NCBI RefSeq assembly: GCF_002975275.1
Contig: NZ_PCOQ01000004.1
Location: 1 to 64,000 of the forward strand
Source of the DNA: Achromobacter sp. MYb9
GTDB lineage: Bacteria > Pseudomonadota > Gammaproteobacteria > Burkholderiales > Burkholderiaceae_B
Length of the DNA: 64,000 nucleotides
Direction: 5' to 3'
Position numbers and translations under genes: made by a program. Positions 9,065 through 20,400 of the stretch are shown here, piece by piece. The number at the start of each line of letters is the position of its first letter. Within the stretch, counting starts at the first letter, position 1. A model generated the notes under the pieces. It made no database searches, was not told the origin of the DNA, and saw only the letters and a program-made list of their open reading frames with translations.

Positions 9065-9712
9065 TCAGTCTTTCAGTGCCGAACAACCCAGCATCTGCAC
9101 GGATCCGGAGCCTGCGGGAGCCTGGCCGCGCATCGCCGAAGCCATTACCCCGGCCAGACTGGCCACGGCGCGCTGCTGCGCGGCAATCAGCGCTGGCACC
9201 CCGGCTTCCGAAACGGGTTCCGTGACCAGGCTGCGGCACAGCAGGCCCGTCCCCTTCATATTCACGGGCCTGACACGCCAGGTGGCGTCCAACTGCGCCA
9301 TGCTGCCGGAGACGAGGTCAAAGCGCTGCACGTCCGTCTGTACGCGCCACACGGCCGCGCCCGGACCGGGCTTAACCGCTTGCACGTCCAGCGCACCCAA
9401 TTCCCGCTTCAGCGCATCCGACAGCGCGCCGCGCAACTCGTCGCCCAGCGGTGAACTCCAACGTTCCGAATACAACGCCGACACGCTGCCATCGCCCGTG
9501 CGCACCATCAGTTGCGGCTGATCCGCCTGAGTCGACAGGCTGACGGGTTGAACTTCGATCAGGAAGCCCGCTGGCGCCGAGGCGGACGCGCGCGCCGGCG
9601 CAGCCGGCCCTTGCAGGGTGTAGTAGTGCACCGGTGGCGACGAGCCGCAACCCGCCAGGGCAGCGCCGGCAACCAGCAAGGACAGGACGGTACGCATCGG
9701 GGAAATAGTCAT
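9065..9712 (-). CDS. pqiC: PqiC/YmbA-type outer membrane lipoprotein of the Pqi system
   Basis: Lipoprotein partner of the PqiB MCE tunnel, thought to sit in the outer membrane and take part in lipid transfer between membranes. 215 residues with a lipobox LAGCGSS at about residues 19-25 (LVAGAALAGC), then the DUF330/ABC-auxiliary pattern VHYYTLQGP. The ATG at 9710-9712 lies five bases after the pqiB stop with AGGAAC inside the pqiB end. A second ATG five codons later (MRTV) is an equally good signal-peptide start. Last gene of a clpA-pqiABC run. Confidence 0.88.
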   Translation of the reverse strand: MTISPMRTVLSLLVAGAALAGCGSSPPVHYYTLQGPAAPARASASAPAGFLIEVQPVSLSTQADQPQLMVRTGDGSVSALYSERWSSPLGDELRGALSDALKRELGALDVQAVKPGPGAAVWRVQTDVQRFDLVSGSMAQLDATWRVRPVNMKGTGLLCRSLVTEPVSEAGVPALIAAQQRAVASLAGVMASAMRGQAPAGSGSVQMLGCSALKD

Positions 9713-9717
9713 GTTCT

Positions 9718-11388
9718 TCAGTTCCTGACAGGGCCTGCGCCGGGAATCGGGTCATTGCCGCGGCCGCGCAGCAAGGCTTCGGGGTTCGATTGCAGGAAGT
9801 CCGCCAACGCCCGCAACGAACGCGCCGCGCGGCTCAGTTCCTGCATCGCCTTTTCGGTATTGACCGGCAAGGACGCGTCAGAGGCCAGCATCGCATTGAT
9901 GTTCGCCATCGACTCCTTGGCCTGTTTCAGCATGCCTTGCGCTTCCGGCGCCACCTGCTTGTCCAGGCGGTTCATCAGCTTGGACGTGCTGGACAGCGTC
10001 GTGCGCAGGTCTTCGCCAATCTTGTCGAACGGAATCTTCTCGATCTTGGCGACGATATTGCTGACCTGCTGCTGCAGTTGGTCAAGATTGCCCGGAATCG
10101 TCGGGATGATGGCGGGATCGGACGGCGTGAACTCCACCGGCTTGGCATTCGGGAAATCATCCAGCACGACATACAACTGGCCGGTCAGCAGATTCGACGT
10201 GCGCAGTTGTGCGCGCAGGCCGTGTTTGATCATCACGCCCAGCAAGCGGTTACCCGCCACGTCGCCGTCCTTCATCGCACGGTTGCGCACTTCTTCGTAC
10301 ACGCGGCCCAGGCGTTCCGGATACAGCGTGGCATCCACCAGCGAGTAGAAGCGCTTGGAAACCGGGTCGAAGTCCAGGTTGATCTGCGTGACGTTGCCCA
10401 ATGTGATGCCGCTGAAGTCGATCGGCGCGCCGACCGTCAGCCCGCGGATCGACTGATCGAAGCGCATGCGGATCGGGAAGGCCTCGCCATCCGGGTTGGC
10501 ACGGGCGGCCGACTCGGTGGGATACAGGTCGAACTTCGCGTCCGCGGGCGCCGGCGAGGCGCCGTCGCGGGCGCTCTGGACGGGTTCGAACGCCACCCCG
10601 CCGACCGCCATCGACACGAGCGACTGCGTGCGCACCTTCAACCCATCGGCGTTAACGCTGAAGTCCACGCCGCTGGCATTCCAGAAGCGCGTGCCGTTGG
10701 TCACGAACTTGTCGTTCGGCGCGTCCACGAACACTTCGACGTTCACCGCGCCGCCGGTCTTGTCCAACGCGTAGCCGATCACACGGCCCACATTGATGCG
10801 GCGGAAATAGACCGGTGAACCGATGTCCAGCGACCCGAGGTCGGATGCCTTCAGCACGAAACGTTTGCCCGCGCGGTCATGCGTGACCGCGGGCGGAATT
10901 TCCAGCCCTTCGAAACTCAGCTTGGTGGCCTTGCTGGTGGACCCGTTCTTGCCTTCGACCGCGTCCACGCCGATATACGCGCCCGACAACAACGTACCCA
11001 GGCCCGACACGCCGCTCACGTCCAGACGCGGCCGGACCACCCAGAAATTGGTGCCTTCGCGCGCCAGGTCGGCCACTTCCTTGGCCAGTTCGGCCTGCAC
11101 GACCACCTTGCTGCGGTCGCTATTGAAACCGATCGACTTGACCGTGCCGATGTTCACATCTTTGTAGCGCAGCTGGGTCTTGCCCACTTCCAGCCCTTCG
11201 GCCGTGTTGAACGAAATGGAGATGTCGGGACCTGCCTGCATCCAGGTGCGCACGACCAGGGATATGCCCATCAGCGCCGCCACGATCGGCACTAGCCAGA
11301 TCCATGAGATCCGGCTCTTCTGCTTGCGCGAAATGGTCGGCGATTGGTACTGCTTTTCCTCACCGGATCCAGGAGCTTGGTCGGACAT
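9718..11388 (-). CDS. pqiB: PqiB, MCE-domain intermembrane lipid transport protein
   Basis: Periplasm-spanning MCE protein anchored by one N-terminal helix (WIWLVPIVAALMGISLVV, about residues 30-47). Three MCE modules are visible, each starting with the GLEVGKTQLRYKDVNIG, IGSPVYFRRINVGRV or VGAPIDFSGITLGNV pattern, followed by a helical C-terminal part (about residue 390 on) that in E. coli builds the needle. 556 residues, near the 546 of E. coli. The ATG at 11386-11388 has AAGGA eight bases upstream; the TTG just before it is less likely. Confidence 0.93.
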   Translation of the reverse strand: MSDQAPGSGEEKQYQSPTISRKQKSRISWIWLVPIVAALMGISLVVRTWMQAGPDISISFNTAEGLEVGKTQLRYKDVNIGTVKSIGFNSDRSKVVVQAELAKEVADLAREGTNFWVVRPRLDVSGVSGLGTLLSGAYIGVDAVEGKNGSTSKATKLSFEGLEIPPAVTHDRAGKRFVLKASDLGSLDIGSPVYFRRINVGRVIGYALDKTGGAVNVEVFVDAPNDKFVTNGTRFWNASGVDFSVNADGLKVRTQSLVSMAVGGVAFEPVQSARDGASPAPADAKFDLYPTESAARANPDGEAFPIRMRFDQSIRGLTVGAPIDFSGITLGNVTQINLDFDPVSKRFYSLVDATLYPERLGRVYEEVRNRAMKDGDVAGNRLLGVMIKHGLRAQLRTSNLLTGQLYVVLDDFPNAKPVEFTPSDPAIIPTIPGNLDQLQQQVSNIVAKIEKIPFDKIGEDLRTTLSSTSKLMNRLDKQVAPEAQGMLKQAKESMANINAMLASDASLPVNTEKAMQELSRAARSLRALADFLQSNPEALLRGRGNDPIPGAGPVRN

Positions 11389-11430
11389 CAATTTTCCTTT
11401 TTCTTCTTAAGCGGGGACCCACGATTGTTG

Positions 11431-12780
11431 CTAGCCCACTTCTTTACTGGTGACGGGCGCCACTGGCCCCCGTGCGTGCTGCTGCGCCTGGGTCGGGGAA
11501 GCCCTACCCTCGACCTCAGGCGCCTCGATCTCGCTCTCGCCTTCCAGATCCCAACTGCGCCGCAAGTCGAAGCTCATGGCCGCCAACATGGTCAGGATCA
11601 CCACCACGCCAAAGGCCGCGGCGCCGGCGCCCGCACTGATTTCCATCAGTCCCTGGAAATCGGCCAGCGCCGCCAGCAATATAACGACAAAAACGTCCAG
11701 CATCGACCATTGGCCGATGAACTCGACCATTTGATACAAGCGGGTACGCGGACGCAAATTGGTCGTGCTGCGCCATTGCTCGGTCAACAGCAGCAGAATC
11801 AACGCCAGCAATTTGGTCAAGGGCACGGCGACGCTGGCGATGAAGACGATCAGCGCGATGTCCCAGGACCCCATTTCCCAGAGCTCGACGACGCCGCCCA
11901 GGATGGTGTGGGCGCTGTCGCCCAGCACGGAACTGACCTGCATGACCGGCAGCACGTTGGCGGGAATGTAGAACACGACCGCCGCCAACAACAGCGCCCA
12001 CGTGCGGGCCAGATGGTCCGGTTTGCGATAGTGCACGATCGCATGGCAGCGCACGCAATGGTGCTCTTCTTCGGGGTCCGCGTCGCGGGGCAACGCCTGC
12101 ACCTGGCCGCAGACATGGCAGCCGGCCAGCACCGTATCCGGCGCGCTTTCAGGGATGTGCACGGGCACCACGCCCGAAGATTCCGCGAAACGCCACAGCA
12201 CATGCGGCGACAGTCGTCCCAGCATGGTCAGAAGAATGGTCAGCACGCCAAAGGCGCCCAGCCCGATACCCGGCGACACCGCGGCCATCCCGGCCAGCTT
12301 CACCACCGCCACCAGCACGCCCAGCAGGAACACGGGCACCATGCACCACGGCCGCAGCACGCCCAACAGGCGCATCGCGCCCCGGAAGGCGGCGGGCTCG
12401 CGGCCTTGCGACAAAGGGCCCAACACCCAGAGCAACACGGTCAGTTGCAACAGCGGCAACACAAAACCGGCCAGCCCCGTCATGACGGCGACCACCCAAT
12501 GGCCTTGGCGCCAGGTGATGGAAATAGCATCCAGCAGCGATGCTTGCTGCACCATGCCCTGAACGGACATGGAAGCGACCGGATAGGCGTTGGCCACCCC
12601 GAAGATAATCAGGGCGGTGATGGCGAGGGCCAGCCAATTGGACAAAGTAAGCCCGCTGTATCGCCAGAGTGTGGCTCCGCAGCGGGCGCAATTGGCAGTC
12701 TCTCCAGGTTCAAGCTGATGTCGGCGATAAACGCTTGCGCAGTGTTCGCACTCGATCAGCGGCTGGCGGTCCGCGGTCAT
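11431..12780 (-). CDS. pqiA: PqiA, integral membrane partner of PqiB
   Basis: Inner-membrane protein of the Pqi lipid-trafficking system, 449 residues with two homologous halves of about four helices each. Each half begins with a zinc-ribbon-like Cys pair: CEHC/CARC near residues 11-34 and CHVC/CVRC near 220-245. Name comes from paraquat induction of the E. coli operon. Its ATG shares one base with the clpA stop (TGATG), and pqiB follows after 42 bases, so clpA and pqiABC may share a transcript. Confidence 0.93.
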   Translation of the reverse strand: MTADRQPLIECEHCASVYRRHQLEPGETANCARCGATLWRYSGLTLSNWLALAITALIIFGVANAYPVASMSVQGMVQQASLLDAISITWRQGHWVVAVMTGLAGFVLPLLQLTVLLWVLGPLSQGREPAAFRGAMRLLGVLRPWCMVPVFLLGVLVAVVKLAGMAAVSPGIGLGAFGVLTILLTMLGRLSPHVLWRFAESSGVVPVHIPESAPDTVLAGCHVCGQVQALPRDADPEEEHHCVRCHAIVHYRKPDHLARTWALLLAAVVFYIPANVLPVMQVSSVLGDSAHTILGGVVELWEMGSWDIALIVFIASVAVPLTKLLALILLLLTEQWRSTTNLRPRTRLYQMVEFIGQWSMLDVFVVILLAALADFQGLMEISAGAGAAAFGVVVILTMLAAMSFDLRRSWDLEGESEIEAPEVEGRASPTQAQQHARGPVAPVTSKEVG

Positions 12781-15092
12781 CAGTCGATCAGTTCAACTTC
12801 CTGCTTATCCGGCGCATCCGACGAAGGCGGCTTGCCGCCGTCGTCGAAGTCCAGCGTCACCTTGCCCGCATCGTCCAGGTCGACCGTGACCGAACCACCA
12901 TCGACCAGCTTGCCGAACAGCAGCTCGTCGGCCAACGCGCGGCGAATGGTGTCCTGGATGAGACGTTGCATGGGACGCGCGCCCATGAGCGGGTCGAACC
13001 CCTCCTTGGCAAGGTGTTCGCGCAGTTTCGTGGTGAACACGGCTTCCACGCGGCGCTCATGCAATTGGTCTTCCAGCTGCATGAGGAACTTGTCCACCAC
13101 GCGCAGGATGACCTCGCGGTCCAACGCGGCGAACGGGATGATTGCATCAAGGCGGTTGCGGAATTCGGGCGTGAACATGCGGCGGATTTCCGCCATTTCG
13201 TCACCCAGCATCCGCGAATTGGCAAACCCGATCGACGGACGGTTCAAGGTTTCGGCGCCCGCGTTCGTCGTCATGATGAGGATGACGTTACGGAAGTCCG
13301 CCTTGCGGCCGTTGTTGTCGGTCAGCGTGCCGTGGTCCATGACCTGCAGCAGGATGTTGAACACATCCGGGTGGGCCTTTTCGATTTCGTCCAGCAGCAG
13401 CACGCAATGCGGCTGCTTGGTGATGGCTTCGGTCAAGAGGCCGCCCTGGTCGAATCCGACATATCCCGGCGGCGCGCCGATCAGGCGCGACACGGCATGG
13501 CGTTCCATGTATTCCGACATGTCGAAACGCAGCAGCTCGACCCCAAGCGTGAACGCCAGCTGGCGCGCCACTTCGGTCTTGCCCACACCGGTGGGACCCG
13601 ACAGCAGGAAGGCGCCGATCGGCTTTTCCGGCTTGCCCAGGCCCGAGCGCGCCATCTTGATGGCGGCGGCCAGCGCGTCGATGGCGCCATCCTGGCCGAA
13701 CACGACCGTTTTCAGGTCGCGGTCCAGCGTGGCCAGCTTGCTGCGGTCGTCGTTGGAGACGGACTGCGGCGGAATGCGGGCAATCTTGGACACGATGTTT
13801 TCGATGTCCACCTTGCCGATCACCTTCTTCTGGCGCGAACGCGGCAGCAGGCGCTGTGCGGCACCGGCCTCGTCGATCACGTCGATGGCCTTGTCGGGCA
13901 GATGACGGTCATTGATGAAGCGCGCGGACAATTCGGCGGCCGCCGACAAGGCCGCAGCCGAGTAGCGCACGCTGTGGTGTTCTTCGAAGCGGCTCTTCAG
14001 CCCGCGCAGGATCTGCACGGTCTGCTCGACGCTGGGCTCCGGCACGTCGATCTTCTGGAAGCGACGCGACAGCGCGTGGTCCTTTTCGAACACGCCGCGA
14101 TATTCGGTATACGTGGTTGCGCCGATGCACTTGAGCTGCCCGGAAGACAGGGCCGGCTTCAACAGGTTGGACGCGTCCAGCGTGCCGCCCGACGCCGAAC
14201 CGGCGCCGATCAGCGTGTGGATCTCATCGATGAACAGGATCGCATCGGGGTTGCCGCGGATCTGCTTGAGCACGCCCTTCAGGCGCTGTTCGAAATCGCC
14301 GCGGTACTTGGTGCCGGCCAGCAGCGCGCCCATGTCCAGCGAAAAGACCTGGGCCGCCTGCAGGATTTCGGGCACTTCGCCACGCGTGATACGCCAGGCC
14401 AGGCCTTCGGCGATGGCGGTCTTGCCCACGCCGGCCTCGCCGACCAGCAGCGGGTTGTTCTTGCGGCGGCGGCACAGCACCTGGATCACGCGCTCGACTT
14501 CGTGCTCGCGCCCGATCAGGGGATCGATGCGGCCCGCCAACGCGGCGGCGTTCAGGTCGGTGGCGTACTGGTCCAGAGGCGACTGACGCGATTCGCCCTG
14601 CTCTTCACCATTGGTCTGCTGCTCTTTCTGCACGGCGGCGGACTCCACCTGGGGCTGTTTGGTAATGCCATGCGACAGGAAATTGACCACATCCAGCCGT
14701 GTCACGCCCTGCTGTTGCAGGTAGTACACAGCGTGGGAGTCCTTTTCGCCGAATATGGCCACCAGCACATTCGCGCCGGTGACCGGCTTCTTGCCGGTGC
14801 CGCCTGCGGAAACATGCATGATCGCGCGTTGAATCACGCGCTGGAAGCCCAGCGTCGGCTGCGTGTCGACCTCGGCGCCGCTGGGGATCACGGGCGTGTT
14901 CTCCGAGACGAACTGGCGCAGGTTGCGGCGCAAGTCATCCAGGTTCGCCGCGCAAGCGCGCAGAACCTCGACAGCCGAAGCGTTATCGAGCAATGCCAAC
15001 AGCAGGTGCTCAACGGTAATAAATTCATGTCGGGCCGAACGGGCCTCGACGAAAGCCATATGCAGGCTGACTTCAAGCTCTTGAGAAATCAC
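12780..15092 (-). CDS. clpA: ClpA, AAA+ unfoldase of the ClpAP protease
   Basis: Hexameric ATPase that unfolds substrates and feeds them to ClpP; the adaptor ClpS is encoded at 22740-23054. 770 residues from a GTG at 15090-15092, preceded four bases upstream by GGAGG; translation then begins (V/M)[13 protein letters not shown], matching the E. coli N-terminus residue for residue. In-frame ATGs further upstream lack a ribosome site. The N-domain is followed by two AAA+ modules, Walker [10 protein letters not shown] and GPTGVGKTE, and an IGF ClpP-docking loop (SIGFANSRM). clpP is not in the window. Confidence 0.96.
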   Translation of the reverse strand: MISQELEVSLHMAFVEARSARHEFITVEHLLLALLDNASAVEVLRACAANLDDLRRNLRQFVSENTPVIPSGAEVDTQPTLGFQRVIQRAIMHVSAGGTGKKPVTGANVLVAIFGEKDSHAVYYLQQQGVTRLDVVNFLSHGITKQPQVESAAVQKEQQTNGEEQGESRQSPLDQYATDLNAAALAGRIDPLIGREHEVERVIQVLCRRRKNNPLLVGEAGVGKTAIAEGLAWRITRGEVPEILQAAQVFSLDMGALLAGTKYRGDFEQRLKGVLKQIRGNPDAILFIDEIHTLIGAGSASGGTLDASNLLKPALSSGQLKCIGATTYTEYRGVFEKDHALSRRFQKIDVPEPSVEQTVQILRGLKSRFEEHHSVRYSAAALSAAAELSARFINDRHLPDKAIDVIDEAGAAQRLLPRSRQKKVIGKVDIENIVSKIARIPPQSVSNDDRSKLATLDRDLKTVVFGQDGAIDALAAAIKMARSGLGKPEKPIGAFLLSGPTGVGKTEVARQLAFTLGVELLRFDMSEYMERHAVSRLIGAPPGYVGFDQGGLLTEAITKQPHCVLLLDEIEKAHPDVFNILLQVMDHGTLTDNNGRKADFRNVILIMTTNAGAETLNRPSIGFANSRMLGDEMAEIRRMFTPEFRNRLDAIIPFAALDREVILRVVDKFLMQLEDQLHERRVEAVFTTKLREHLAKEGFDPLMGARPMQRLIQDTIRRALADELLFGKLVDGGSVTVDLDDAGKVTLDFDDGGKPPSSDAPDKQEVELID

Positions 15093-15147
15093 GCTTCCTC
15101 CGTATTGCATCGAAGCGGTCAAATACACGATTCATATTCTATGCCGA

Positions 15148-17409
15148 TCATGGCGTAACGCCAGCGATTTCAAAAACCACTCTATCGTGGCGGCCTTGTG
15201 TGTCCATGACGGTGAGCGTATACCGGCCGTCTTGCGCCAGCACCAATTTAAACGGATGACTCGACGCGCCGTGATTCACCACGCGCCCGTCAAGCATCCA
15301 CCATACTTCGCCTTCGGCGCCCTGCACATCCACATCCAGCGCCACCTGCCGGCTGCCCGGCACGGGCCGCAGGACCGAGCCGTTCGCGACGCCGCCCAGG
15401 CGCAACGGCCCCTGCGTGGCGTCGGCGTAGCCGGCAAATGACGGCGGCGCCGTATCATTCAGCAGCCAGGCCGCGCGCTGTTCAGGACATTCCCCCGAGG
15501 GCACGCTGCCCAGCCTGTAACCCAATGGCCAACATGTGACTGCCGCCTGCACCGTTTCGGGCCGGCTGCGCACCTGCTGCGCCCCTTCCGGTAACGCCGC
15601 CACAATATCCTGCAGTAGCGGCGCCGCCACATTCGCCCCGAAAAATCCGGGGTTCGGCGTGCCATCCGGGCGACCGACCCAGACGCCAAGCGTCCATCTG
15701 TCGGTCACTCCGATGGCCCAGGCGTCCCGGAATCCGAAGCTGGTCCCGGTTTTCCAGGCCAGCCGCCGCGCCGGGCTGCCCGACTGGTAGAAAGGCCGGT
15801 CGGGATGCCCGCCGCCTTCCAGGATATCGCGGACAATCCAGGCGGCTCCAGCACTCATCATACGGGACTCGACCCTAGGCTGCTCCGCCCGCAGACGCGG
15901 CCGGCCAGAGATCCCCTCCCGGGCCAGCGCCCGATAAGCACCGACCAGTTCTTCCAATGTGGTGCCACCCCCGCCCAAAATCAAGCTCAAATTCGGTGCT
16001 GCACCGGCAGGCAAACGTAACCGGACACCGCCCGCCGCCATTGCCGAGGCGAAACTGACAGGTCCGACGCGGTCCAGCAGGTCCACGGCGGGCACGTTCA
16101 ACGACCGCTGCAGCGCTTGCGACACACTGATCGGGCCCGAAAAAGCCGCCTGGAAGTTACCCGGCGCGTAGCCGCCAAACGACATGGGGGCGTCGATCAG
16201 CAGGCTTTCGGAATGGATCAGGCCTTCATCCAGCGCCTGCGCATACAAAAACGGCTTCAGAGTAGAACCCGGCGAACGCACGCCGCGCACCATATCCACA
16301 TGGGAATAACGGGTATCGTCGGAAAAATCGGCCGATCCTGCGTAAACCTTGACCTCCAGCGTGTCGTTGTCCATGACCAGGACGGCCATCGACACCTTGG
16401 GCGGGAGGCTGTCGACGCGGTCCAGCAACATACGTTCCACCGATGCCTGCATATCCGCGTCCAGCGTGGAGGCCACCAGCGGCGGGCGATCTCCCGGACG
16501 GCGCTTGGTCGATCGGCCGCCCGCCTCCTGCAACAGTCGCTGCGCGGCAAGCGGCGCCAGCCAACGCGACCGCAACGGCGGCGCGATCACGGTTTCGATC
16601 TTGGCGTCGGCGACCTCGGCAGGCGTCCAACGGCCCAGCTCGGCCATCCGGTCCAGCACTTTGTCGCGGGCGGCCTGGGCGGCTTCGGGATGACGATCGG
16701 GCCGCAAGCGCGACGGCGCCTGCGGCAAGGCAGTCAGCATGGCGGCCTCGGCCGGACTCAGGTCGCGGGCCGGCTTGCCCAGCCACAGCCGCGACCCCAT
16801 TTCCACGCCTTCCACGATCCCGCCCATCGGCGCATGCGTCAGATACAGCGACAGGATTTCATCCTTGCTGTAGTGCATTTCCAACTGCACGGCGCGCCAG
16901 GCTTGGCGTAGTTTGGCGGACATCGACCGCGACGGCTTGCCCGCCAGTTGCGGATCGATCAGCCGCGCAACCTGCATCGTCAACGTGGATCCGCCCGACA
17001 CAATGCGGCGGTTGGTGGCCCATTGCCAGCCTGCGCGTGCGAGCGCCACCGGGTTCACACCCGGGTGCCAGTAGAACCAGCGGTCCTCATAAGTCAGCAA
17101 GGTGTCCAGATAGCTGGGCGACACCTGCGCCGGCTTGACCGGGTAGCGCCAGATGCCATCCCGGCTGGGATAGTTGCGCAGCGGCGTGCCGTCGGCGGCG
17201 ACGACGACGGCCGCTCCGCCCGAGTCGATGGCGGGAAGCGGATACAGGCGGTCCAGCACGAATAACAACGCGGCCAGCGCAAACAACACGCTGGCCGCGA
17301 TGATGCCGCGCCGCCGCCAGCGACGCGCGCGCTGGGCGCCCGTCGCGGGGGTGGCGGCGGCGGTCAAGGACGCTTGGCGCCGCGGTCGCGGATTTCGACC
17401 GTGCTCCAT
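15148..17409 (-). CDS. pbpC: PbpC, penicillin-binding protein 1C
   Basis: Bifunctional peptidoglycan synthase, 753 residues. An Arg-rich cytoplasmic tail and one helix (about residues 36-50) anchor it; the GT51 glycosyltransferase follows (YEDRWFYWHPGVNP, GGSTLTMQVARL), then the transpeptidase with STLK in RSPGSTLKPF, SLN and WKTGTSFGFRDAW, and a C-terminal beta domain (BiPBP_C type). The ATG at 17407-17409 lies 46 bases inside the upstream alpha-2-macroglobulin gene; a TTG at 17365-17367 overlapping that gene's stop is an alternative. Pairing with a bacterial alpha-2-macroglobulin is the classic arrangement. Confidence 0.94.
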   Translation of the reverse strand: MEHGRNPRPRRQASLTAAATPATGAQRARRWRRRGIIAASVLFALAALLFVLDRLYPLPAIDSGGAAVVVAADGTPLRNYPSRDGIWRYPVKPAQVSPSYLDTLLTYEDRWFYWHPGVNPVALARAGWQWATNRRIVSGGSTLTMQVARLIDPQLAGKPSRSMSAKLRQAWRAVQLEMHYSKDEILSLYLTHAPMGGIVEGVEMGSRLWLGKPARDLSPAEAAMLTALPQAPSRLRPDRHPEAAQAARDKVLDRMAELGRWTPAEVADAKIETVIAPPLRSRWLAPLAAQRLLQEAGGRSTKRRPGDRPPLVASTLDADMQASVERMLLDRVDSLPPKVSMAVLVMDNDTLEVKVYAGSADFSDDTRYSHVDMVRGVRSPGSTLKPFLYAQALDEGLIHSESLLIDAPMSFGGYAPGNFQAAFSGPISVSQALQRSLNVPAVDLLDRVGPVSFASAMAAGGVRLRLPAGAAPNLSLILGGGGTTLEELVGAYRALAREGISGRPRLRAEQPRVESRMMSAGAAWIVRDILEGGGHPDRPFYQSGSPARRLAWKTGTSFGFRDAWAIGVTDRWTLGVWVGRPDGTPNPGFFGANVAAPLLQDIVAALPEGAQQVRSRPETVQAAVTCWPLGYRLGSVPSGECPEQRAAWLLNDTAPPSFAGYADATQGPLRLGGVANGSVLRPVPGSRQVALDVDVQGAEGEVWWMLDGRVVNHGASSHPFKLVLAQDGRYTLTVMDTQGRHDRVVFEIAGVTP

Positions 17410-20400
17410 TGCTCGCCCACGCCCCGGATTTCGGGACGGTACATGTCTTCGGCTACCGTCGACGGCACCGCATAGCGGCCCGGGGTCACGACGCGCACCA
17501 GATAGAACACGTCAACCTTGCTGCGGCCCAGGGACACGGCGGCCACGTAGCGATCGTCGCGGAACTCGCGATGCTTGATGTTGGAATCGGCCATGGCTTC
17601 CGCCACGCGACGTCCGCCGATCGTCCATTCCTGCATCTCGGGGCTTTGCGACAGGTTCAGGTTCTCGACTTCGAAGCCCGCGGGAACGCGGTCCTCGATC
17701 AGGGCATCAGGGATGCTCTGGTTGGCCGAGGCCTGCACCCACACCACCAGCATGTCGCCGGTCTGCAACGTGCCACCATCCCACGGCTTGCCGTCCGGAC
17801 GGTACCAGCCACGCTTCAACTGGATGACGTCGTTGCGCGGCTTGGGCGCAACGGTCGGGCTGCCCTGGATGTCGTATTCCACGAACAGCGATTGCGCACC
17901 GGTATTGACCAGTTGCGTATTCGCCAGATCCGCCGCCGACAGCGCCACCATCTGGTCGCTCTTGCCGCCGTCCAGCGGCTTGCGCGCGCCATTGACGGTC
18001 AGCGAGGCTTCCCACGGCGTGCCCTTGTCGCCGCCGACCGCACGGGCGGCCAGCAACAGCGCCATCCGTTCCTGCGTCGACAGGTACGAGCGATTGCCCA
18101 GACGCGCCGTCAATTGCGTCATCAGGTTTTCAAGGCGGTCGTGCTTCAAGCCGTACTGGTTGGCCAGCGCATACGCCAACGCGTAGTCGCGCACGCTGCT
18201 GCCGTAGTCGCCCAGCCATTCGTCGTAGTAGGCGTTGTAGTTGCGACGCGGGAACCCGTATTCACGCGTCATCGCGGCGTCCAGCGCAGACTTCATGCGC
18301 CCTTCGTCGCCCATCAGCTTGAACGCGGCAGCCAGCTGGATCAGCGGCAGCGGCGAACGCGCGCGCTCCTGGTAGTTGTCGAACAGCTGGCGCACGGTCG
18401 ACAGCGGCGCCTTCTTGTCGCGCGCCAGCGCCAGCACCGCGGTCGACAGGCCGGCGAAGCGGCGATGGTCTTCACGCAGGATGTTGGCGTCGCTGCCGTC
18501 GATGCGGCCGGCCTCGACGTTGCGGCGCAGGTTCACGGACCACGTACCGAAACCGTTCGACGTCTGCTGCACTTGCTCCAGCAGCCACTGGCGCGAACGG
18601 TCCAGCGTGGCTTCGGGCACTTCAAAGCCCTTGTCGCGCGCGTCCTGCAGGAAGCCCACGGCATAGGCCGTCAGCCAGACATCACGCGAGGTGGAACCAC
18701 TCCACAAGTTGTAGGAGCCCACCGCGTTGCGCATGCCCGACAGGCGGGCAATGGCGCCCGAGACCTGGGTCGCGCGCTCGACCTGCGTGCGCGGCTTCAA
18801 ACCGAACTGCTTGGCAACATCTTCGTCGATCAGCACCCACGGCAAAGCGCGGCTGATGGTCTGCTCGGTGCACCCGTACGGATAGGCGAGCAGGCCTTCG
18901 ACCAGGCGGTTGACGTTGAACGGCGGGCGGTTCGACACCGTCATGCTGATCAAGGCCGAGTCCGGATAGTACGAAGACACCCACGACGCCTGCGGCGAAT
19001 TGGATTCGCCCGGGTTCAGCCTCACACGGCGCACTTGCCGTTCGCCGGCATAGGCCGGCTGCACCTGCAGCACGGACTCGCGCACGATGTGCACGGGCTT
19101 GCCAGCGCCCTGCCCGTCGACGGTCAGGCGCATCAGGCCCAGGCCATACGAACCGGTAGTGGTCGCATTGAAGCGCAAGGTCGTGCGCTGCTTGTCCTTC
19201 AGCGTCAGCGTGCGAACGCCATCAGGAATCGCCAACGGGTCCAGCGCTTCCAGCTTGACCGTGATCTTCTGTTCAGCCCCGCTCAGGTTGGTCACGTCCA
19301 GCGCAATCGCGGCCTGGTCGCCCGGCGTGATGAAACGCGGGGTGTTCAGTTCGGCCACGATCGGCGCCGCCACGACCATTTCGGTGTCGGTGCTGCCGTA
19401 GTTGTCGGCCGTGAACGCCACGGCCATCAGGCGCAGCGTGCCGTTGAAATCGGGCAGGTCCAGCGGGATATCCGCTTCGCCCTGCGCATTCAGCGTCACC
19501 GGACCCGAGAACAGGTCGACCAGCTTGACCTTCTTCGGCAGGCTCTTGCTATCGCCGCGCATGGCGGCGTCGCCGCCCCACTTCAGCTTGCCCTTCGTGC
19601 CGTCCATCTTCTCGATCAGCTTGCCGTACATGTCCAGCAATTCGGGCGCGTAACGGTGCTTGCCGAAGAAGAAGTCCAGCGGATCCGGCGTGGCGTACTG
19701 GTTGATGTTCAGGATACCGACGTCCACGGCGGACAGGGTCACCGTGGCCTGCTTGCCCTGGGCGCCGTCCACCTTGACGCGCACGGTCGTCTTGTTCTCG
19801 GGCACGACCTTGGGCGGCGCGGTCAGCTTGACGTCCAGTTTGCGGTCAGTGCTGGCGATCGGCAGGAACGCCAGGCCCAGCGCACGCGCCGGGGTCACGC
19901 GGTCGCCTTCGCTGCCGGGGCGGAACACGGCGGCGGCCACGTACAGGTCGTGACGCTTCCAGTCCTTGTTGATCGGGATCTCGATCTGCGTGCCGGTCGC
20001 CTTCACGGCCACCCACGTGGACCACAACATGCGGTCGCCTTCGACAGTGACCAGCGCCTGGCCATCATGCGGCGGCGTCAGCGTGACCTTGACGGTGTCG
20101 CCCGGCTTGGCCGGCACGCCTTCAAGCTTCATCTGCACGCGGTCCGGGCGGTTGCCCATCGCATCGGCGTCCTGCGCGTTCCAGCCCGCATAAAAGCGGT
20201 AACGCATCGTCTGGCCCGTTTCCGGATCGCTCAGTTCCAGACGGTAGCGCCCCCACTTGACCGGAACGGTCAATTGAGCGCGGTCGTTCAGCGCGATCTC
20301 ACGCGAATCGACCAGCTCATCGGTTTCGGTGTAGCCGCTGTTCCAGCCGCGCTGGTCGTCAAACCGCCAGTAGTACTGGCGCTCTTCGCGGAACAGGCGC

